58,328 nucleotides of DNA from Shewanella subflava (GTDB lineage: Bacteria; Pseudomonadota; Gammaproteobacteria; Enterobacterales; Shewanellaceae): NCBI RefSeq assembly GCF_025971955.1, contig NZ_JAPDMX010000033.1, forward strand, positions 438,135 through 496,462, given 5' to 3'. Numbering within the stretch: position 1 is the first letter of the stretch; each line of letters opens with the position of its first letter. Below, in pieces: positions 1-8,827 of this stretch. A model generated the notes under the pieces. It had not been told where the DNA came from, made no database searches, and saw only the letters and a program-made list of their open reading frames with translations. A program made the translations under genes and the position numbers.

Positions 1-76
1 GGTCGCTTAGCTCAGCTGGGAGAGCACCTCCCTTACAAGGAGGGGGTCACTGGTTCGAGCCCAGTAGCGACCACCA
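1..76 (+). tRNA. tRNA-Val (anticodon TAC)
   Basis: A full cloverleaf is visible. The 7-bp acceptor stem GGTCGCT pairs perfectly with AGCGACC at 66-72, followed by discriminator A and an encoded CCA (74-76). The anticodon stem CTCCC/GGGAG encloses the loop CTTACAA, giving anticodon TAC (valine). The T-arm carries the usual GGTTCGAGCC. The sequence closely follows the enterobacterial tRNA-Val(UAC). The gene starts at base 1, so upstream tRNAs of a possible cluster would lie outside the window. Confidence 0.97.
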
Positions 77-511
77 TAATTTCTACATGCCTTCAAACAT
101 TTTCACCCAGTTGTGATTAATTTATTTGCTTTTCATTCTCTGTTATCAACAAAAATATCTACTTGCGCCCTTTTTTCGATGTATAGCCCCCATTTTTGAA
201 TATTTATTACAAAAATTGCCATGCATTACCGCAAATGGTTAATGTTATGATCAAATGTTATCAATGTGTGAACTTCCACCCTTAACGCCTTTGCCGCTGT
301 TTCTCTTCTGACCCAACTATCCAACCATTCATACTAAATGAAATAATTTTAATGAATTAAAACAGATAGATAAAACAAACTTATTAGATTGGCACTGACC
401 TTGCTATCTAAGTTGTAACGCCTCTAGGGACCCTGGCTGTATCCCTAATGCATTGTTCAAGTGCAAATAGAGGTAAAACAACAATGAATAAACCAGAAAG
501 GAAGCCTAAAT
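77..511. other. Intergenic region tRNA-Val to dctP
   Basis: These 435 bases are AT-rich and hold no convincing gene. The first 270 bases show nothing recognisable. A perfect AT palindrome lies at 347-362 (TTTTAAT, 2 nt, ATTAAAA). The sigma-54 element at 389-406 and a 6-bp inverted repeat in the presumed leader (TAGGGA 425-430 with TCCCTA 442-447) follow. DctD enhancer sites would be expected upstream of 380, but I could not pick out an obvious repeated dyad. Confidence 0.6.
389..406 (+). promoter_or_regulatory. Sigma-54 (-24/-12) promoter of dctPQM
   Basis: TTGGCACTGACCTTGCTA has the invariant GG (391-392) and GC (403-404) separated by exactly ten bases, as required for RpoN promoters (consensus TGGCAC-N5-TTGC). 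Transcription would start near 415, about 95 bases before dctP. The activator is very probably DctD, encoded in the same locus and carrying an AAA+ domain of the NtrC class. Confidence 0.9.
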
Positions 512-534
512 ATGTGCCCAGCAATGACAATTAA
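484..534 (+). CDS. Possible 16-codon upstream ORF overlapping the dctP start
   Basis: ATG at 484 follows TAGAGG (468-473) by 10 bases and opens a 16-codon frame that ends in TAA at 532-534, overlapping the dctP ribosome-binding site and first codons in another frame. The encoded peptide (MNKPERKPKYVPSNDN) is hydrophilic and unlike known leader peptides. It could couple or damp dctP translation, or be chance. Only the good Shine-Dalgarno spacing supports it. Confidence 0.2.
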   Translation: MNKPERKPKYVPSNDN

Positions 535-1537
535 ACCAGTGTGGAAATCAATCAAAGCAACCGCAAAACTCACCGCTATTGCTTCAATGCTAGTTTCAAG
601 CTTTAGTGTGTTTGCTGAACCTGTTGAAATTAAGTTTTCACATGTGGTGGCTGAAAATACCCCAAAAGGACAAATGGCGTTAAAGTTTAAAGAATTAGTG
701 GAACAACGTTTACCCGGCGAGTACACAGTGAGTGTGTTCCCAAGTTCACAATTATTTGGGGACAATAATGAGCTTGCGGCATTACTTTTGAATGATGTAC
801 AAATTGTTGCGCCCTCTTTATCGAAGTTCGAACGTTACACCAAAAAACTTCAAGTGTTCGATCTCCCCTTCTTATTTGAAGACATGGCCGCGGTTGATCG
901 TTTTCAACAATCGGAAGAAGGCCAAAAACTCTTAAACTCAATGAACCGCAAAGGCATTGTAGGTTTAGGTTATTTACATAATGGTATGAAGCAATTTTCA
1001 GCCCATGCACCACTTTCTACACCTGCGGATGCCAGCGGTAAAAAATTCCGTATCATGGCGTCTGATGTGATTGCGGCACAATTTGATGCAGTAAAAGCGA
1101 TCCCAGTTAAAAAACCTTTCTCAGAAGTGTTTACCCTTTTACAAACTCGCGCCATTGATGGTCAAGAAAATACTTGGTCAAATATTTATTCAATGAAGTT
1201 TTATGAAGTACAAAGCCATATTACTGAAAGTAATCACGGTGTATTAGATTACATGCTAGTCACTTCAAACACTTTTTGGAAAAGCCTACCCAAAGACAAA
1301 CGTGACATCATTAAAAAATCACTCGATGAAGCTGTGGTATTAGGCAATGAGATTGCAGCGGCTAAAGAAGGTGAAGATAAACAGGCTATTTTAGATTCAA
1401 AACGTTCTGAGTTGGTTTCATTAACTGCAGAAGAACGCCAACAATGGGTTAATGCTATGAAGCCAGTGTGGACCAAATTTGAATCTCAAATTGGTAAAGA
1501 CGTAATTGACGCCGCACAGGCCGCAAACAAGCAATAA
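512..1537 (+). CDS. dctP: TRAP transporter C4-dicarboxylate-binding protein DctP
   Basis: Periplasmic solute receptor of a tripartite ATP-independent transporter. It binds C4-dicarboxylates such as succinate, fumarate and malate and delivers them to DctQM. The 341-residue product has a signal peptide with a hydrophobic core at about 20-34 and probable cleavage after VFA (residue 35). The mature chain shows the DctP-family stretch around residues 185-230, including KKPFSEVFTLLQT and IDGQENTWSNIYS, where ligand-contacting residues lie. The start at 512 is chosen because AAGGAA (498-503) sits 8 bases upstream. It is first gene of dctPQM, behind a sigma-54 promoter. A short ORF overlaps its start. 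Confidence 0.95.
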   Translation: MCPAMTIKPVWKSIKATAKLTAIASMLVSSFSVFAEPVEIKFSHVVAENTPKGQMALKFKELVEQRLPGEYTVSVFPSSQLFGDNNELAALLLNDVQIVAPSLSKFERYTKKLQVFDLPFLFEDMAAVDRFQQSEEGQKLLNSMNRKGIVGLGYLHNGMKQFSAHAPLSTPADASGKKFRIMASDVIAAQFDAVKAIPVKKPFSEVFTLLQTRAIDGQENTWSNIYSMKFYEVQSHITESNHGVLDYMLVTSNTFWKSLPKDKRDIIKKSLDEAVVLGNEIAAAKEGEDKQAILDSKRSELVSLTAEERQQWVNAMKPVWTKFESQIGKDVIDAAQAANKQ

Positions 1538-1545
1538 GTTCTCTT

Positions 1546-1581
1546 GGGTTGTTATCAAAAGTAAGTACAGGATAACAACCC
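1546..1581 (+). other. Intercistronic stem-loop between dctP and dctQ
   Basis: GGGTTGTTATC (1546-1556) and GATAACAACCC (1571-1581) form an uninterrupted 11-bp stem around a 14-base loop, followed by TCTTTTCATT rather than a pure T run. Such hairpins after binding-protein genes typically protect the upstream mRNA 3' end or cause partial termination, raising receptor over membrane subunits. That role is inferred. Confidence 0.75.
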
Positions 1582-1609
1582 TCTTTTCATTAAAATTTAG
1601 GAGAACAAA

Positions 1610-2269
1610 GTGATTTCAAATCTGCTCAATAAATTCGAAGAAGGGTTTTTAAACCTATTGATCTCACTGATGACCTTATTGGTATTTGGCGAAGTTATCG
1701 CGCGCTTTTTCTTTAATACTGGTTTTCTGTGGATACAAGAGCTAACCCTAACCCTGTGTGGTTGGTTTGTACTATTTGGCATGTCTTATGGCGTCAAGGT
1801 CGGGGCGCACATTGGTGTTGATGCCTTTGTCAGTAAACTTGCACCAGCGCCTAAAAAGTGGGTTGCACTTTTAGCCTGTTCATTATGCGTAATCTATTGC
1901 GGTTTATTCCTTAAAGGTAGCTGGGATTATTTAAGCCAAATGTACCAAATTGGACTGCCGATGGAAGATATCGACTTTCCAGCGTTTTTGGTACATCAAC
2001 TCGATCCTGATTTTGCCTGGGAGGTGCTAAAAATTGATGTTGAAGACGAAGGTGCAGTACCTGTTTGGATGTCTCAAAGCATTTTAATCATCGGTTTTTC
2101 GATGTTGACTTGGCGCTTTGTTCAGCTGTTTATCGCAATTTTAACCGGTAAAGCGGATGGCTTTGCCTTGGCTGACGAAGCCAAAGACAGTATGCATTTA
2201 ATTGATGAAGCAGCACTAGCAAGTGCAATTAATACAACATCAACAGAAAAAGATAAGGACGAAAAATAA
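1610..2269 (+). CDS. dctQ: TRAP transporter small membrane subunit DctQ
   Basis: Small integral-membrane subunit that pairs with DctM in the dicarboxylate TRAP transporter. The 219-residue chain has four predicted hydrophobic segments (about 12-33, 42-62, 83-105 and 145-167) and the DctQ-type signature WIQELTLTLCGWFVLFG in the second. GTG start at 1610 with TAGGAG (1598-1603) upstream. At 219 residues it is longer than many DctQ proteins because of an acidic loop (about 113-143) before the last membrane segment and a polar C-terminal tail. It overlaps dctM by one base (TAATG), implying translational coupling. Confidence 0.9.
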   Translation: MISNLLNKFEEGFLNLLISLMTLLVFGEVIARFFFNTGFLWIQELTLTLCGWFVLFGMSYGVKVGAHIGVDAFVSKLAPAPKKWVALLACSLCVIYCGLFLKGSWDYLSQMYQIGLPMEDIDFPAFLVHQLDPDFAWEVLKIDVEDEGAVPVWMSQSILIIGFSMLTWRFVQLFIAILTGKADGFALADEAKDSMHLIDEAALASAINTTSTEKDKDEK

Positions 2270-3666
2270 TGACTATCGCGACCTTATTTATCACACTTCT
2301 TGTGTGTATGTTAATTGGTATGCCTATCGCTATTGCGTTAGGGTTTTCAAGTGTGCTAACGATTTTATTGTTTTCGAATGACTCTCTTGCCTCAATTGCA
2401 TTAAAGCTTTATGAATCCACTTCTGAACATTACACCTTACTGGCGATCCCGTTTTTCATATTATCATCGGCATTTTTGTCAACGGGTGGTGTAGCACGAA
2501 GAATTATTGATTTCGCAATGGACAGTGTCGGCCATATTCGCGGTGGTTTAGCCATGGCATCGGTAATGGCCTGTATGCTATTTGCGGCAGTATCTGGCTC
2601 GTCACCTGCCACAGTGGCTGCTATTGGCTCAATAGTGATCGTGGGGATGGTGCGCGCCGGTTATCCTGAAAAGTTTGCTGCAGGCGTGATTACCACATCC
2701 GGCACCTTAGGCATTTTAATTCCGCCCTCGATTGTGATGCTGGTTTATGCTGCAGCGACCGAAGTTTCGGCGGCTAGAATGTTTATGGCAGGTTTAATTC
2801 CAGGCTTAATGATGGGCTGTATTTTGATGCTGGCAATTTACATAGTTGCCAGAATTAAAAACTTACCATCACGTCCCTTCCCCGGAGTTAAAGCCTTATC
2901 CATTTCAAGTGCCAAAGCATTAGGGGGTCTTGCTTTAATTATTATCGTGCTGGGTTCGATTTATGGCGGCGTAGCAAGTCCCACTGAAGCGGCAGCTGTC
3001 GCTTGTGTGTATGCTTATTTTATTGCGGTATTTGGTTATCGTGATATTGGACCATTGAAACATGTCGCCTGGCGTAATCAGCAGGAATCTATTATTGCTG
3101 CTGGCGTGCGTAATATTGTGCAAATGTTATTGGCTGTAATAAAAACGCCTACTGATAAAGAAATTCGCCATGTGGTTCGCGATGGCGCCAAAGTTAGTAT
3201 TATGCTGTTATTTATTATTGCCAATGCCATGCTGTTTGCCCATGTACTGACTACTGAACGTATTCCACATATCATTGCGGAAACGATTGTCGGTTTTGGT
3301 TTACCAGCTTGGGGTTTCTTAATCATAGTTAACTTGTTGTTGCTTGCAGCAGGGAACTTTATGGAGCCCTCAGCGATTTTATTGATTATGGCACCTATTT
3401 TGTTTCCTATTGCGACACAATTAGGCATCGACCCAATTCATTTAGGGATAATCATGGTGGTCAACATGGAGATCGGTATGCTAACGCCGCCAGTGGGGCT
3501 CAATTTATTTGTTACCGCAGGCATTACAGGCAAAAGTATGGGCTGGGTCATCCAATCTTGTTTACCTTGGTTAGTGTTGTTACTTGGTTTCTTAATGTTA
3601 ATTACTTATATTCCACAAATATCACTGTTTTTACCTGAATACATTGATAAATTGAATGGTTATTAA
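2269..3666 (+). CDS. dctM: TRAP transporter large permease subunit DctM
   Basis: Large membrane subunit forming the translocation channel of the dicarboxylate TRAP system, driven by an ion gradient. The 465-residue product is almost entirely hydrophobic and carries the family features GSSPATVAAIGSI (about 109-121), TSGTLGILIPPSIVMLVYA and, near the C-terminus, NMEIGMLTPPVGLNLFV. A polar cytoplasmic or periplasmic insertion at about 255-300 makes it slightly longer than typical DctM. The start codon overlaps the dctQ stop. The operon ends at a hairpin terminator at 3710-3740. Confidence 0.94.
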   Translation: MTIATLFITLLVCMLIGMPIAIALGFSSVLTILLFSNDSLASIALKLYESTSEHYTLLAIPFFILSSAFLSTGGVARRIIDFAMDSVGHIRGGLAMASVMACMLFAAVSGSSPATVAAIGSIVIVGMVRAGYPEKFAAGVITTSGTLGILIPPSIVMLVYAAATEVSAARMFMAGLIPGLMMGCILMLAIYIVARIKNLPSRPFPGVKALSISSAKALGGLALIIIVLGSIYGGVASPTEAAAVACVYAYFIAVFGYRDIGPLKHVAWRNQQESIIAAGVRNIVQMLLAVIKTPTDKEIRHVVRDGAKVSIMLLFIIANAMLFAHVLTTERIPHIIAETIVGFGLPAWGFLIIVNLLLLAAGNFMEPSAILLIMAPILFPIATQLGIDPIHLGIIMVVNMEIGMLTPPVGLNLFVTAGITGKSMGWVIQSCLPWLVLLLGFLMLITYIPQISLFLPEYIDKLNGY

Positions 3667-3709
3667 CTTGATTTATTGAACAAAATAAACGAGCCTTAAA
3701 TCTGAATAT

Positions 3710-3742
3710 CCGTTGTTAATCGAGTTAACAGCGGATTTTTCT
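3710..3742 (+). terminator. Intrinsic terminator after dctM
   Basis: CCGTTGTTAA (3710-3719) pairs with TTAACAGCGG (3725-3734) through 10 positions with one G-U pair, and ATTTTTCT follows. It closes dctPQM before dctB. It also covers an alternative TTG start of dctB at 3713, which argues for the ATG at 3785. Confidence 0.8.
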
Positions 3743-3784
3743 CCTTTGCTTTGTCCCTTTTTTAACGCCCGATTAAGAGTTAAT

Positions 3785-5590
3785 ATGGTTATTGCCACCA
3801 CCAAAATACACTACAAAATTTTATTCAGTATTATCCTTATCGCTGGGCTGCTTCTTACCCTATTTACCAGTCAATGGTATTGGCTTAATAAGGGTAAAAA
3901 TGCCATATCGACTCAATCTGAAAAACAGATCAACGAACTGGTGTTATTTATTGATCAACAACTGGCTCAATTCGAAATCATTCCAGAAGTAATTGCCAGC
4001 AACCCCATTTTACAAGAGGGTTTATTATCCCAAAAAGATCCTCAAAAAATTGCCCAATTAAATGCCTATTTATCTGAACTACAACAAGTAACGGAATCAT
4101 CAGATATCTATTTGACCGATGCCCTTGGTGTTGCCATTGCAGCCAGTAATTGGCAACAACCTAATACGTTTATCAATCAAGATTATTCATTTCGTCCGTA
4201 TTTTATTGAGGCTTTATCAGGTCGTGCAGGACGCTACTATGCCGTTGGGACATCATCAGACAAGCGCGGCTTCTATTTTTCTAACCCCGTATTTCACAAT
4301 GGTATTGTACTAGGTGTCATTGTTGTCAAAGTGGATATTGGCGTAATTGAGCAGCAAAGCACAGGCATTGCCATAGCTGGGCAGTATGAGTTCATGATTA
4401 GCGATCCCGATGATATTATCTTTTTATCTAGCATTAGCCATTGGCGTTTTCGTTCTTTGGCGCCCCTGTCACAGGCGAAGCGCTTTGCGTTGAATACATC
4501 CAAGCGCTATGCCACGCGCCCGATCAGCGAGTTGGCCATAAAACCACCATATAATCCGTTAGCTAAAGAGGATTTACACACCTATCAAATTACCTCCGCT
4601 AACGGCAGTGAGACCTTTCTCGAGAAAAATCAATTGATGCCCAAAGCTAATTGGACACTGCATGTATTAGCACCAATGAAGCCGCTGTATAAGTCGTTAC
4701 CCACCATTATGTTATTGGCTGCGAGTTTATATCTGTTGCTGGTATTATTTATTCTTTATGCCATTGAACGCCGTAAAAACTTACGCCGAATGCTGCATGC
4801 CCATAATCAACTAGAGCAACGAGTTAAAGAGCGCACCCTTGAGCTTGAAAAAGCCAACACGCAGCTAAAAGATACTCAGGATGAATTGATACAAGCCGCG
4901 AAGTTAACCGTTATCGGTAGTTTATCTGCCAGTATTAATCATGAGCTGAATCAGCCGTTAGCGGCACTCAGAAGCTATGCACAAAATACCCAGACATTTC
5001 TGGGCAGAGATATGTTTGATGATGCCAAAAACAACTTAAAAATCATGATCGAACTCACCGATAGATTGGCAGACATTATTGGTCAATTCAAAAGCTTTAC
5101 CCGCAAATCACAAGGTAAAGACAATGCAATCGAGATCTATCAAGCTATCGACCAAGCTTTGACCATAGTGCAACCTGAAATAGATAAGCAAGGGGTGAAA
5201 CTCAGTAAAACATTGCTTAAAGGTCAGTGCCAGATTTGGGGCGACACCGTTAGATTCCAGCAAGTATTGGTTAATATTATCAGTAATGCCATTGTCGCAA
5301 TGCAACAAAGTCCAGTGAAAAAGCTAAAGATTACAGCAAGCAAAGCCACCAAGAGCAATAAGCTGATCATTAGCATTCAAGATACTGGTCCTGGGGTCAG
5401 AGATGGCCAAATGAATAAAATATTTGAACCCTACTTTACTACCAATGAACGACAGGGATTAGGCTTGGGCTTATCTATTTCCCAACGCATTATTGAGTCA
5501 ATGCAAGGTAAAATAACCGTTGAAAATGACGAACAGGGTGGTGCTATTTTTAAAATTTATTTGCCCATTTATTTATATGAGGATGCCTAA
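3785..5590 (+). CDS. dctB: C4-dicarboxylate sensor histidine kinase DctB
   Basis: Membrane histidine kinase that senses external dicarboxylates and phosphorylates DctD. From ATG 3785 (601 residues) it has a first membrane segment at about 11-30, a large periplasmic sensor region of the tandem-PAS (dCache) type, a second membrane segment at about 302-325, a coiled coil (about 335-375), a HisKA domain with phospho-acceptor motif SINHELNQPL, and a HATPase_c domain with N box VNIISNAI, G1 DTGPGV and G2 GLGLGLSISQRI. The frame extends to a TTG at 3713, but that lies in the dctM terminator. AAGAG precedes 3785. dctD follows 2 bases after the stop. Confidence 0.93.
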   Translation: MVIATTKIHYKILFSIILIAGLLLTLFTSQWYWLNKGKNAISTQSEKQINELVLFIDQQLAQFEIIPEVIASNPILQEGLLSQKDPQKIAQLNAYLSELQQVTESSDIYLTDALGVAIAASNWQQPNTFINQDYSFRPYFIEALSGRAGRYYAVGTSSDKRGFYFSNPVFHNGIVLGVIVVKVDIGVIEQQSTGIAIAGQYEFMISDPDDIIFLSSISHWRFRSLAPLSQAKRFALNTSKRYATRPISELAIKPPYNPLAKEDLHTYQITSANGSETFLEKNQLMPKANWTLHVLAPMKPLYKSLPTIMLLAASLYLLLVLFILYAIERRKNLRRMLHAHNQLEQRVKERTLELEKANTQLKDTQDELIQAAKLTVIGSLSASINHELNQPLAALRSYAQNTQTFLGRDMFDDAKNNLKIMIELTDRLADIIGQFKSFTRKSQGKDNAIEIYQAIDQALTIVQPEIDKQGVKLSKTLLKGQCQIWGDTVRFQQVLVNIISNAIVAMQQSPVKKLKITASKATKSNKLIISIQDTGPGVRDGQMNKIFEPYFTTNERQGLGLGLSISQRIIESMQGKITVENDEQGGAIFKIYLPIYLYEDA

Positions 5591-5592
5591 AT

Positions 5593-6969
5593 TTGAGTCC
5601 ATTAGGTGATATAAACCAACTTCAAGTCATCATTGTTGATGATGAACCCCATATAGGCAGTGTGCTTAGCCAATTATTTAAACTTGAAGGCATAGCCGCT
5701 GCATCAACCACGCAGGCTACACAGGTCGCGGAACAAATTCACCGTGATTGGCCTGGCGTGGTATTTTCCGATGTGAATATGCCCCAACTAGATGGACTGT
5801 GCCTATTACAGCAATTAATGCAAAAAGATCCTGATTTACCAGTGGTATTGATCACCGGCTTTGGTGATATTGCCATGGCTGTCGAGGCAGTCAAAAAAGG
5901 CGCTTACGATTTTCTTGAAAAGCCATTCAACAATGAACATGTGGTTGATGTGGCAAAACGCGCTTTAGAAAAGCGCCAATTAACATTAGAAAACCGCAAA
6001 TTAAAACAAGAATTAGAATCACATATTGCACCTGGGCCAAGAATATTGGGGCACAGTCCTGGCATAGTAAAAATGCGTAATATCCTCAACCAGGTAATAA
6101 ACGCCCCTGCCGATATTATGATTGAAGGTGAAACAGGTGCAGGTAAAGAGTTAGTTGCCCGATACCTTCATGATCATAGTCATCGAAGTAAACACAATTT
6201 TGTAGCCATTAACTGTGGCGCCATTCCTGAAAACCTTATCGAAAGTGAGCTATTTGGTGCGCAAGCTGGCGCCTATACAGGTAACGATAAAACCCGAATT
6301 GGCAAATTTGAATATGCCAACAAGGGAACGTTATTTTTAGATGAAATAGAAAGCACCCCACTCAGTTTGCAAATCAAATTATTAAGGGTATTAGAAGACC
6401 GCAAAGTGGAACGTTTAGGCTCCAATCAATCCATTGATCTTGATATTCGCGTTATTGCGGCCACAAAAGTCAATTTACAACAGCTTTGTGAAACCGGTGA
6501 ATTTCGTCAAGATTTACTCTATCGGCTGAATCTGGTTACAGTGCCTATCCCAGCCTTAAGAGAACGCAGAGAAGATATCCCCTTACTCTTTCTTCATTTT
6601 GCTAGGATCGCCTCAACTCGCTATCACAAGGCGCTTATTGCATTGACTCCTGAGCAGCAAGCAATGTTGACATCCCATGATTGGCCGGGAAATGTGCGTG
6701 AGTTACGAAATTTGGCCGAACGCTACGTGCTATTAGGTGCTGAAGCGGCTTTTGCAGCGGGTAATATGGACAACCACCCTACCATGCACTCCAACATGTC
6801 ATTACAACAACGGGTCGACTTTTTTGAACGCTTACTTATCGAAGAGTCATTAAGTTATAACAAAGGCAGTATCAAGCTCACCATGGAGCAACTTGAACTG
6901 CCACGTAAAACCTTATACGACAAAATGAAAAAATTCGAAATAGACCGCAAGCAATTTACCGACAATTAA
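5593..6969 (+). CDS. dctD: Sigma-54-dependent response regulator DctD
   Basis: Transcription activator for the sigma-54 promoter upstream of dctP. Domain order: receiver (acidic pair VDDEP near 15-19, phospho-acceptor Asp in FSDVNMPQLDG near 60, conserved Lys in FLEKPF near 110); AAA+ ATPase with Walker A GETGAGKEL, the sigma-54 loop written GAYTG instead of GAFTG, Walker B GTLFLDEI and the R-finger region; and a Fis-type helix-turn-helix at the C-terminus (SIKLTMEQLELPRKTLYDKMKK). TTG start at 5593 with GAGGA 9 bases upstream, inside the dctB 3' end. Co-transcribed with dctB. Confidence 0.93.
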   Translation: MSPLGDINQLQVIIVDDEPHIGSVLSQLFKLEGIAAASTTQATQVAEQIHRDWPGVVFSDVNMPQLDGLCLLQQLMQKDPDLPVVLITGFGDIAMAVEAVKKGAYDFLEKPFNNEHVVDVAKRALEKRQLTLENRKLKQELESHIAPGPRILGHSPGIVKMRNILNQVINAPADIMIEGETGAGKELVARYLHDHSHRSKHNFVAINCGAIPENLIESELFGAQAGAYTGNDKTRIGKFEYANKGTLFLDEIESTPLSLQIKLLRVLEDRKVERLGSNQSIDLDIRVIAATKVNLQQLCETGEFRQDLLYRLNLVTVPIPALRERREDIPLLFLHFARIASTRYHKALIALTPEQQAMLTSHDWPGNVRELRNLAERYVLLGAEAAFAAGNMDNHPTMHSNMSLQQRVDFFERLLIEESLSYNKGSIKLTMEQLELPRKTLYDKMKKFEIDRKQFTDN

Positions 6970-6993
6970 CCTCAAATCAAATGGCAATCTTGC

Positions 6994-8310
6994 TTAGGCC
7001 GGCTTTTCTAGCGGCCCTCGGCTCAATAATAAGATGGCTAATGCCAGCATAGCTAACAAGGTTAATGAACCTACCACCACACCTTGCCACAATGAATGCT
7101 GCCAAAAAACCATTAAATAAGGACCACCTAACGCCGCGCCTAAGTAATAACAACACAGGTACAACGACGTTGCTTTGGCCCTATGATTCACCGCCCTTAT
7201 AGCCACAAACGAGTTACAACAGCTGTGGGTCAAGAAAAAACCACTCGCGGTGATCAAAAAACCCAATACAATTGCCCATAAGGTATCAACCAAAGTTAAC
7301 AATGTTCCAAATACCATCAACAAAAAAGCTGCTTTAAATAGGATTATCGATCCAAAACGTACAATCCACTTAGCCGACAAATATGAGGCAAAAGTACCGC
7401 TGAGATAACACAAAAAGATTAACGTGGCATTGAATCGGCTCAGCTCATACGGCAATGCCATTAAATGCAGCTGGATAAAACTAAATTGATTCACCATCAT
7501 CATAAAAGCCAAACCGCCAATGATGAAGACTAAACTCATTTTACGGTCGGTAATGTGTCCCCAAAAGCCTTGAATGTCTTGTTGTAGCCTTACCAACTTT
7601 GCAGGTTTAGCAGATGAGTGCGCCAACTGTGGCTTAATCTCACGACGAGGCAATAGAAAATTCACTATTGCGACCCCAATTAAGGTCACAATGAACACCA
7701 ATCCCATCGATTGTTGCCACGATAAATGCTGTGACATTAAGCCACCAAATAATCGGCCAAAAATCCCTCCTAAACTGTTCGCAGTAATATAGGTTGCAGC
7801 TGCTTTGAGCATAAATTCAGGGGCAAGTTGTTCTTTAAAATAGGCCATAGCAATGGCAGGTACCGCTGCCAATAAGACTCCTTGCAGGAGTCTTACCCAT
7901 ACCAGTGAGTCAAAGTCAGTTGCAAAAATCAGCAATAAATTCGAGCAAGCTAACAACCATAAGCTAATCACAATGGGCTTTAAACGGCCAACTCGGTCAG
8001 AAATCACTGCATAAAACAGCAATGAAAAAGCCAAGGTAAAACTGGTCACGGATAACACGAGCGTAGAATGAGCACCCGTAACATCAAAGTGCTCCGCAAT
8101 CAGTGGCAACATGCCCTGAACCGTATAAAGATTAATGTAAACAACCACAGAGGCAAGACAAAGCGCCCAAATTAATCGGCTTTGTTTGCCTTGTTTAGGA
8201 GACAGTCTTTGATGGTCTGATGTTTGCCCGAAATGGTTTTTTGATGCGTCTTTGTGGATCACAAGATAGCCAAAGAATAATGATGACAAAAAAACATTAC
8301 CATTCGCCAT
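6994..8310 (-). CDS. MFS efflux transporter (YnfM/AraJ-like)
   Basis: Twelve-segment major facilitator superfamily permease, probably a proton-driven exporter of small molecules. The substrate cannot be told from sequence. It shows the family motif SDRVGRLKPIVIS after TM2, a repeat of it as SAKWIVRFGSIILF in the second half, and a polar central loop (about 215-240). About 45 polar residues precede TM1, which is unusual, and no good Shine-Dalgarno precedes ATG 8310, so the true start may lie downstream; no better candidate stands out. It is convergent with dctD, 24 bases away. A 9-bp inverted repeat covers the annotated start. Confidence 0.75.
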   Translation of the reverse strand: MANGNVFLSSLFFGYLVIHKDASKNHFGQTSDHQRLSPKQGKQSRLIWALCLASVVVYINLYTVQGMLPLIAEHFDVTGAHSTLVLSVTSFTLAFSLLFYAVISDRVGRLKPIVISLWLLACSNLLLIFATDFDSLVWVRLLQGVLLAAVPAIAMAYFKEQLAPEFMLKAAATYITANSLGGIFGRLFGGLMSQHLSWQQSMGLVFIVTLIGVAIVNFLLPRREIKPQLAHSSAKPAKLVRLQQDIQGFWGHITDRKMSLVFIIGGLAFMMMVNQFSFIQLHLMALPYELSRFNATLIFLCYLSGTFASYLSAKWIVRFGSIILFKAAFLLMVFGTLLTLVDTLWAIVLGFLITASGFFLTHSCCNSFVAIRAVNHRAKATSLYLCCYYLGAALGGPYLMVFWQHSLWQGVVVGSLTLLAMLALAILLLSRGPLEKPA

Positions 8311-8330
8311 TAAGATAAATCAATGGCGAA
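8303..8330. promoter_or_regulatory. Inverted repeat across the MFS gene start
   Basis: TTCGCCATT (8303-8311) and AATGGCGAA (8322-8330) form a perfect 9-bp inverted repeat with a 10-base spacer. The start codon of the MFS gene lies inside the left arm. It could be a repressor operator or an mRNA hairpin that hides the start codon. Confidence 0.4.
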
Positions 8331-8375
8331 CTCAGCGGAATGTGAACTGGGTGACTTAATTGGCTTTTTACAAGA

Positions 8376-8789
8376 TTACTTTACTTGTTTCATCAAGACT
8401 TCTGTGGTGAATTTATCATTATTAATCACCTCGAATTTATCATAGGTTTGAAAAATCACCTGTTCTTGATAAGTAATCATCGCCACCACACCGTAATCCA
8501 CATTTTTGTCAATTGCCTCTGCGGGAAAAATAAACTTAAACGGCACAGGCACTCGCGCGATATCAAACGACTTTTGCGAAATGATTGCACCTGGTGTGTT
8601 GATGTCGATCACCGCAATGTAAATTTTACTGCCCTGGGGTAAGGCCACTTTTTCCAGGTATCCAGCATATCCGTTCACCACAACCGGCGCATCAGGCACA
8701 ACCGTCACGCAGCCTGTAAGCAAAATTAATCCTGCCAACATACTGACCCATATACTGTTAAATTTCCTCATACTGCTCAACCTATTCAT
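8376..8789 (-). CDS. YbaY/YscW-family lipoprotein
   Basis: Small lipoprotein of 137 residues with a lipobox LLTGC (Cys near residue 27) after an N-terminal hydrophobic segment, so it is expected to be lipid-anchored in the cell envelope. The mature part matches the YbaY/YscW beta-sandwich type (VALPQGSKIYIAVIDI, VPVPFKFIFPAEAID). Function in E. coli is not well defined. It lies beside tesB, as ybaY does in E. coli, which supports the call. The codon at 8771 is an alternative start that gives a more typical signal peptide (MRKFNSIWVSMLAG). Confidence 0.72.
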   Translation of the reverse strand: MNRLSSMRKFNSIWVSMLAGLILLTGCVTVVPDAPVVVNGYAGYLEKVALPQGSKIYIAVIDINTPGAIISQKSFDIARVPVPFKFIFPAEAIDKNVDYGVVAMITYQEQVIFQTYDKFEVINNDKFTTEVLMKQVK

Positions 8790-8827
8790 CCCTTACTGGT
8801 AAAAACGTGCAACAACGAAACGGCAAA

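Noticed and set aside
1..76. 5'-truncated tRNA at the window edge
   Set aside because: All seven acceptor-stem pairs are present from base 1, so the gene is complete.
3713..3784. TTG start giving a 625-residue DctB
   Set aside because: The extension overlaps the dctM terminator and is not kinase-like; ATG 3785 has an SD and a proper first membrane segment.
7574..7792. Antisense ORFs lying inside long genes (this one and many others)
   Set aside because: They shadow well-supported genes in another frame, with no SD and no protein-like family features.
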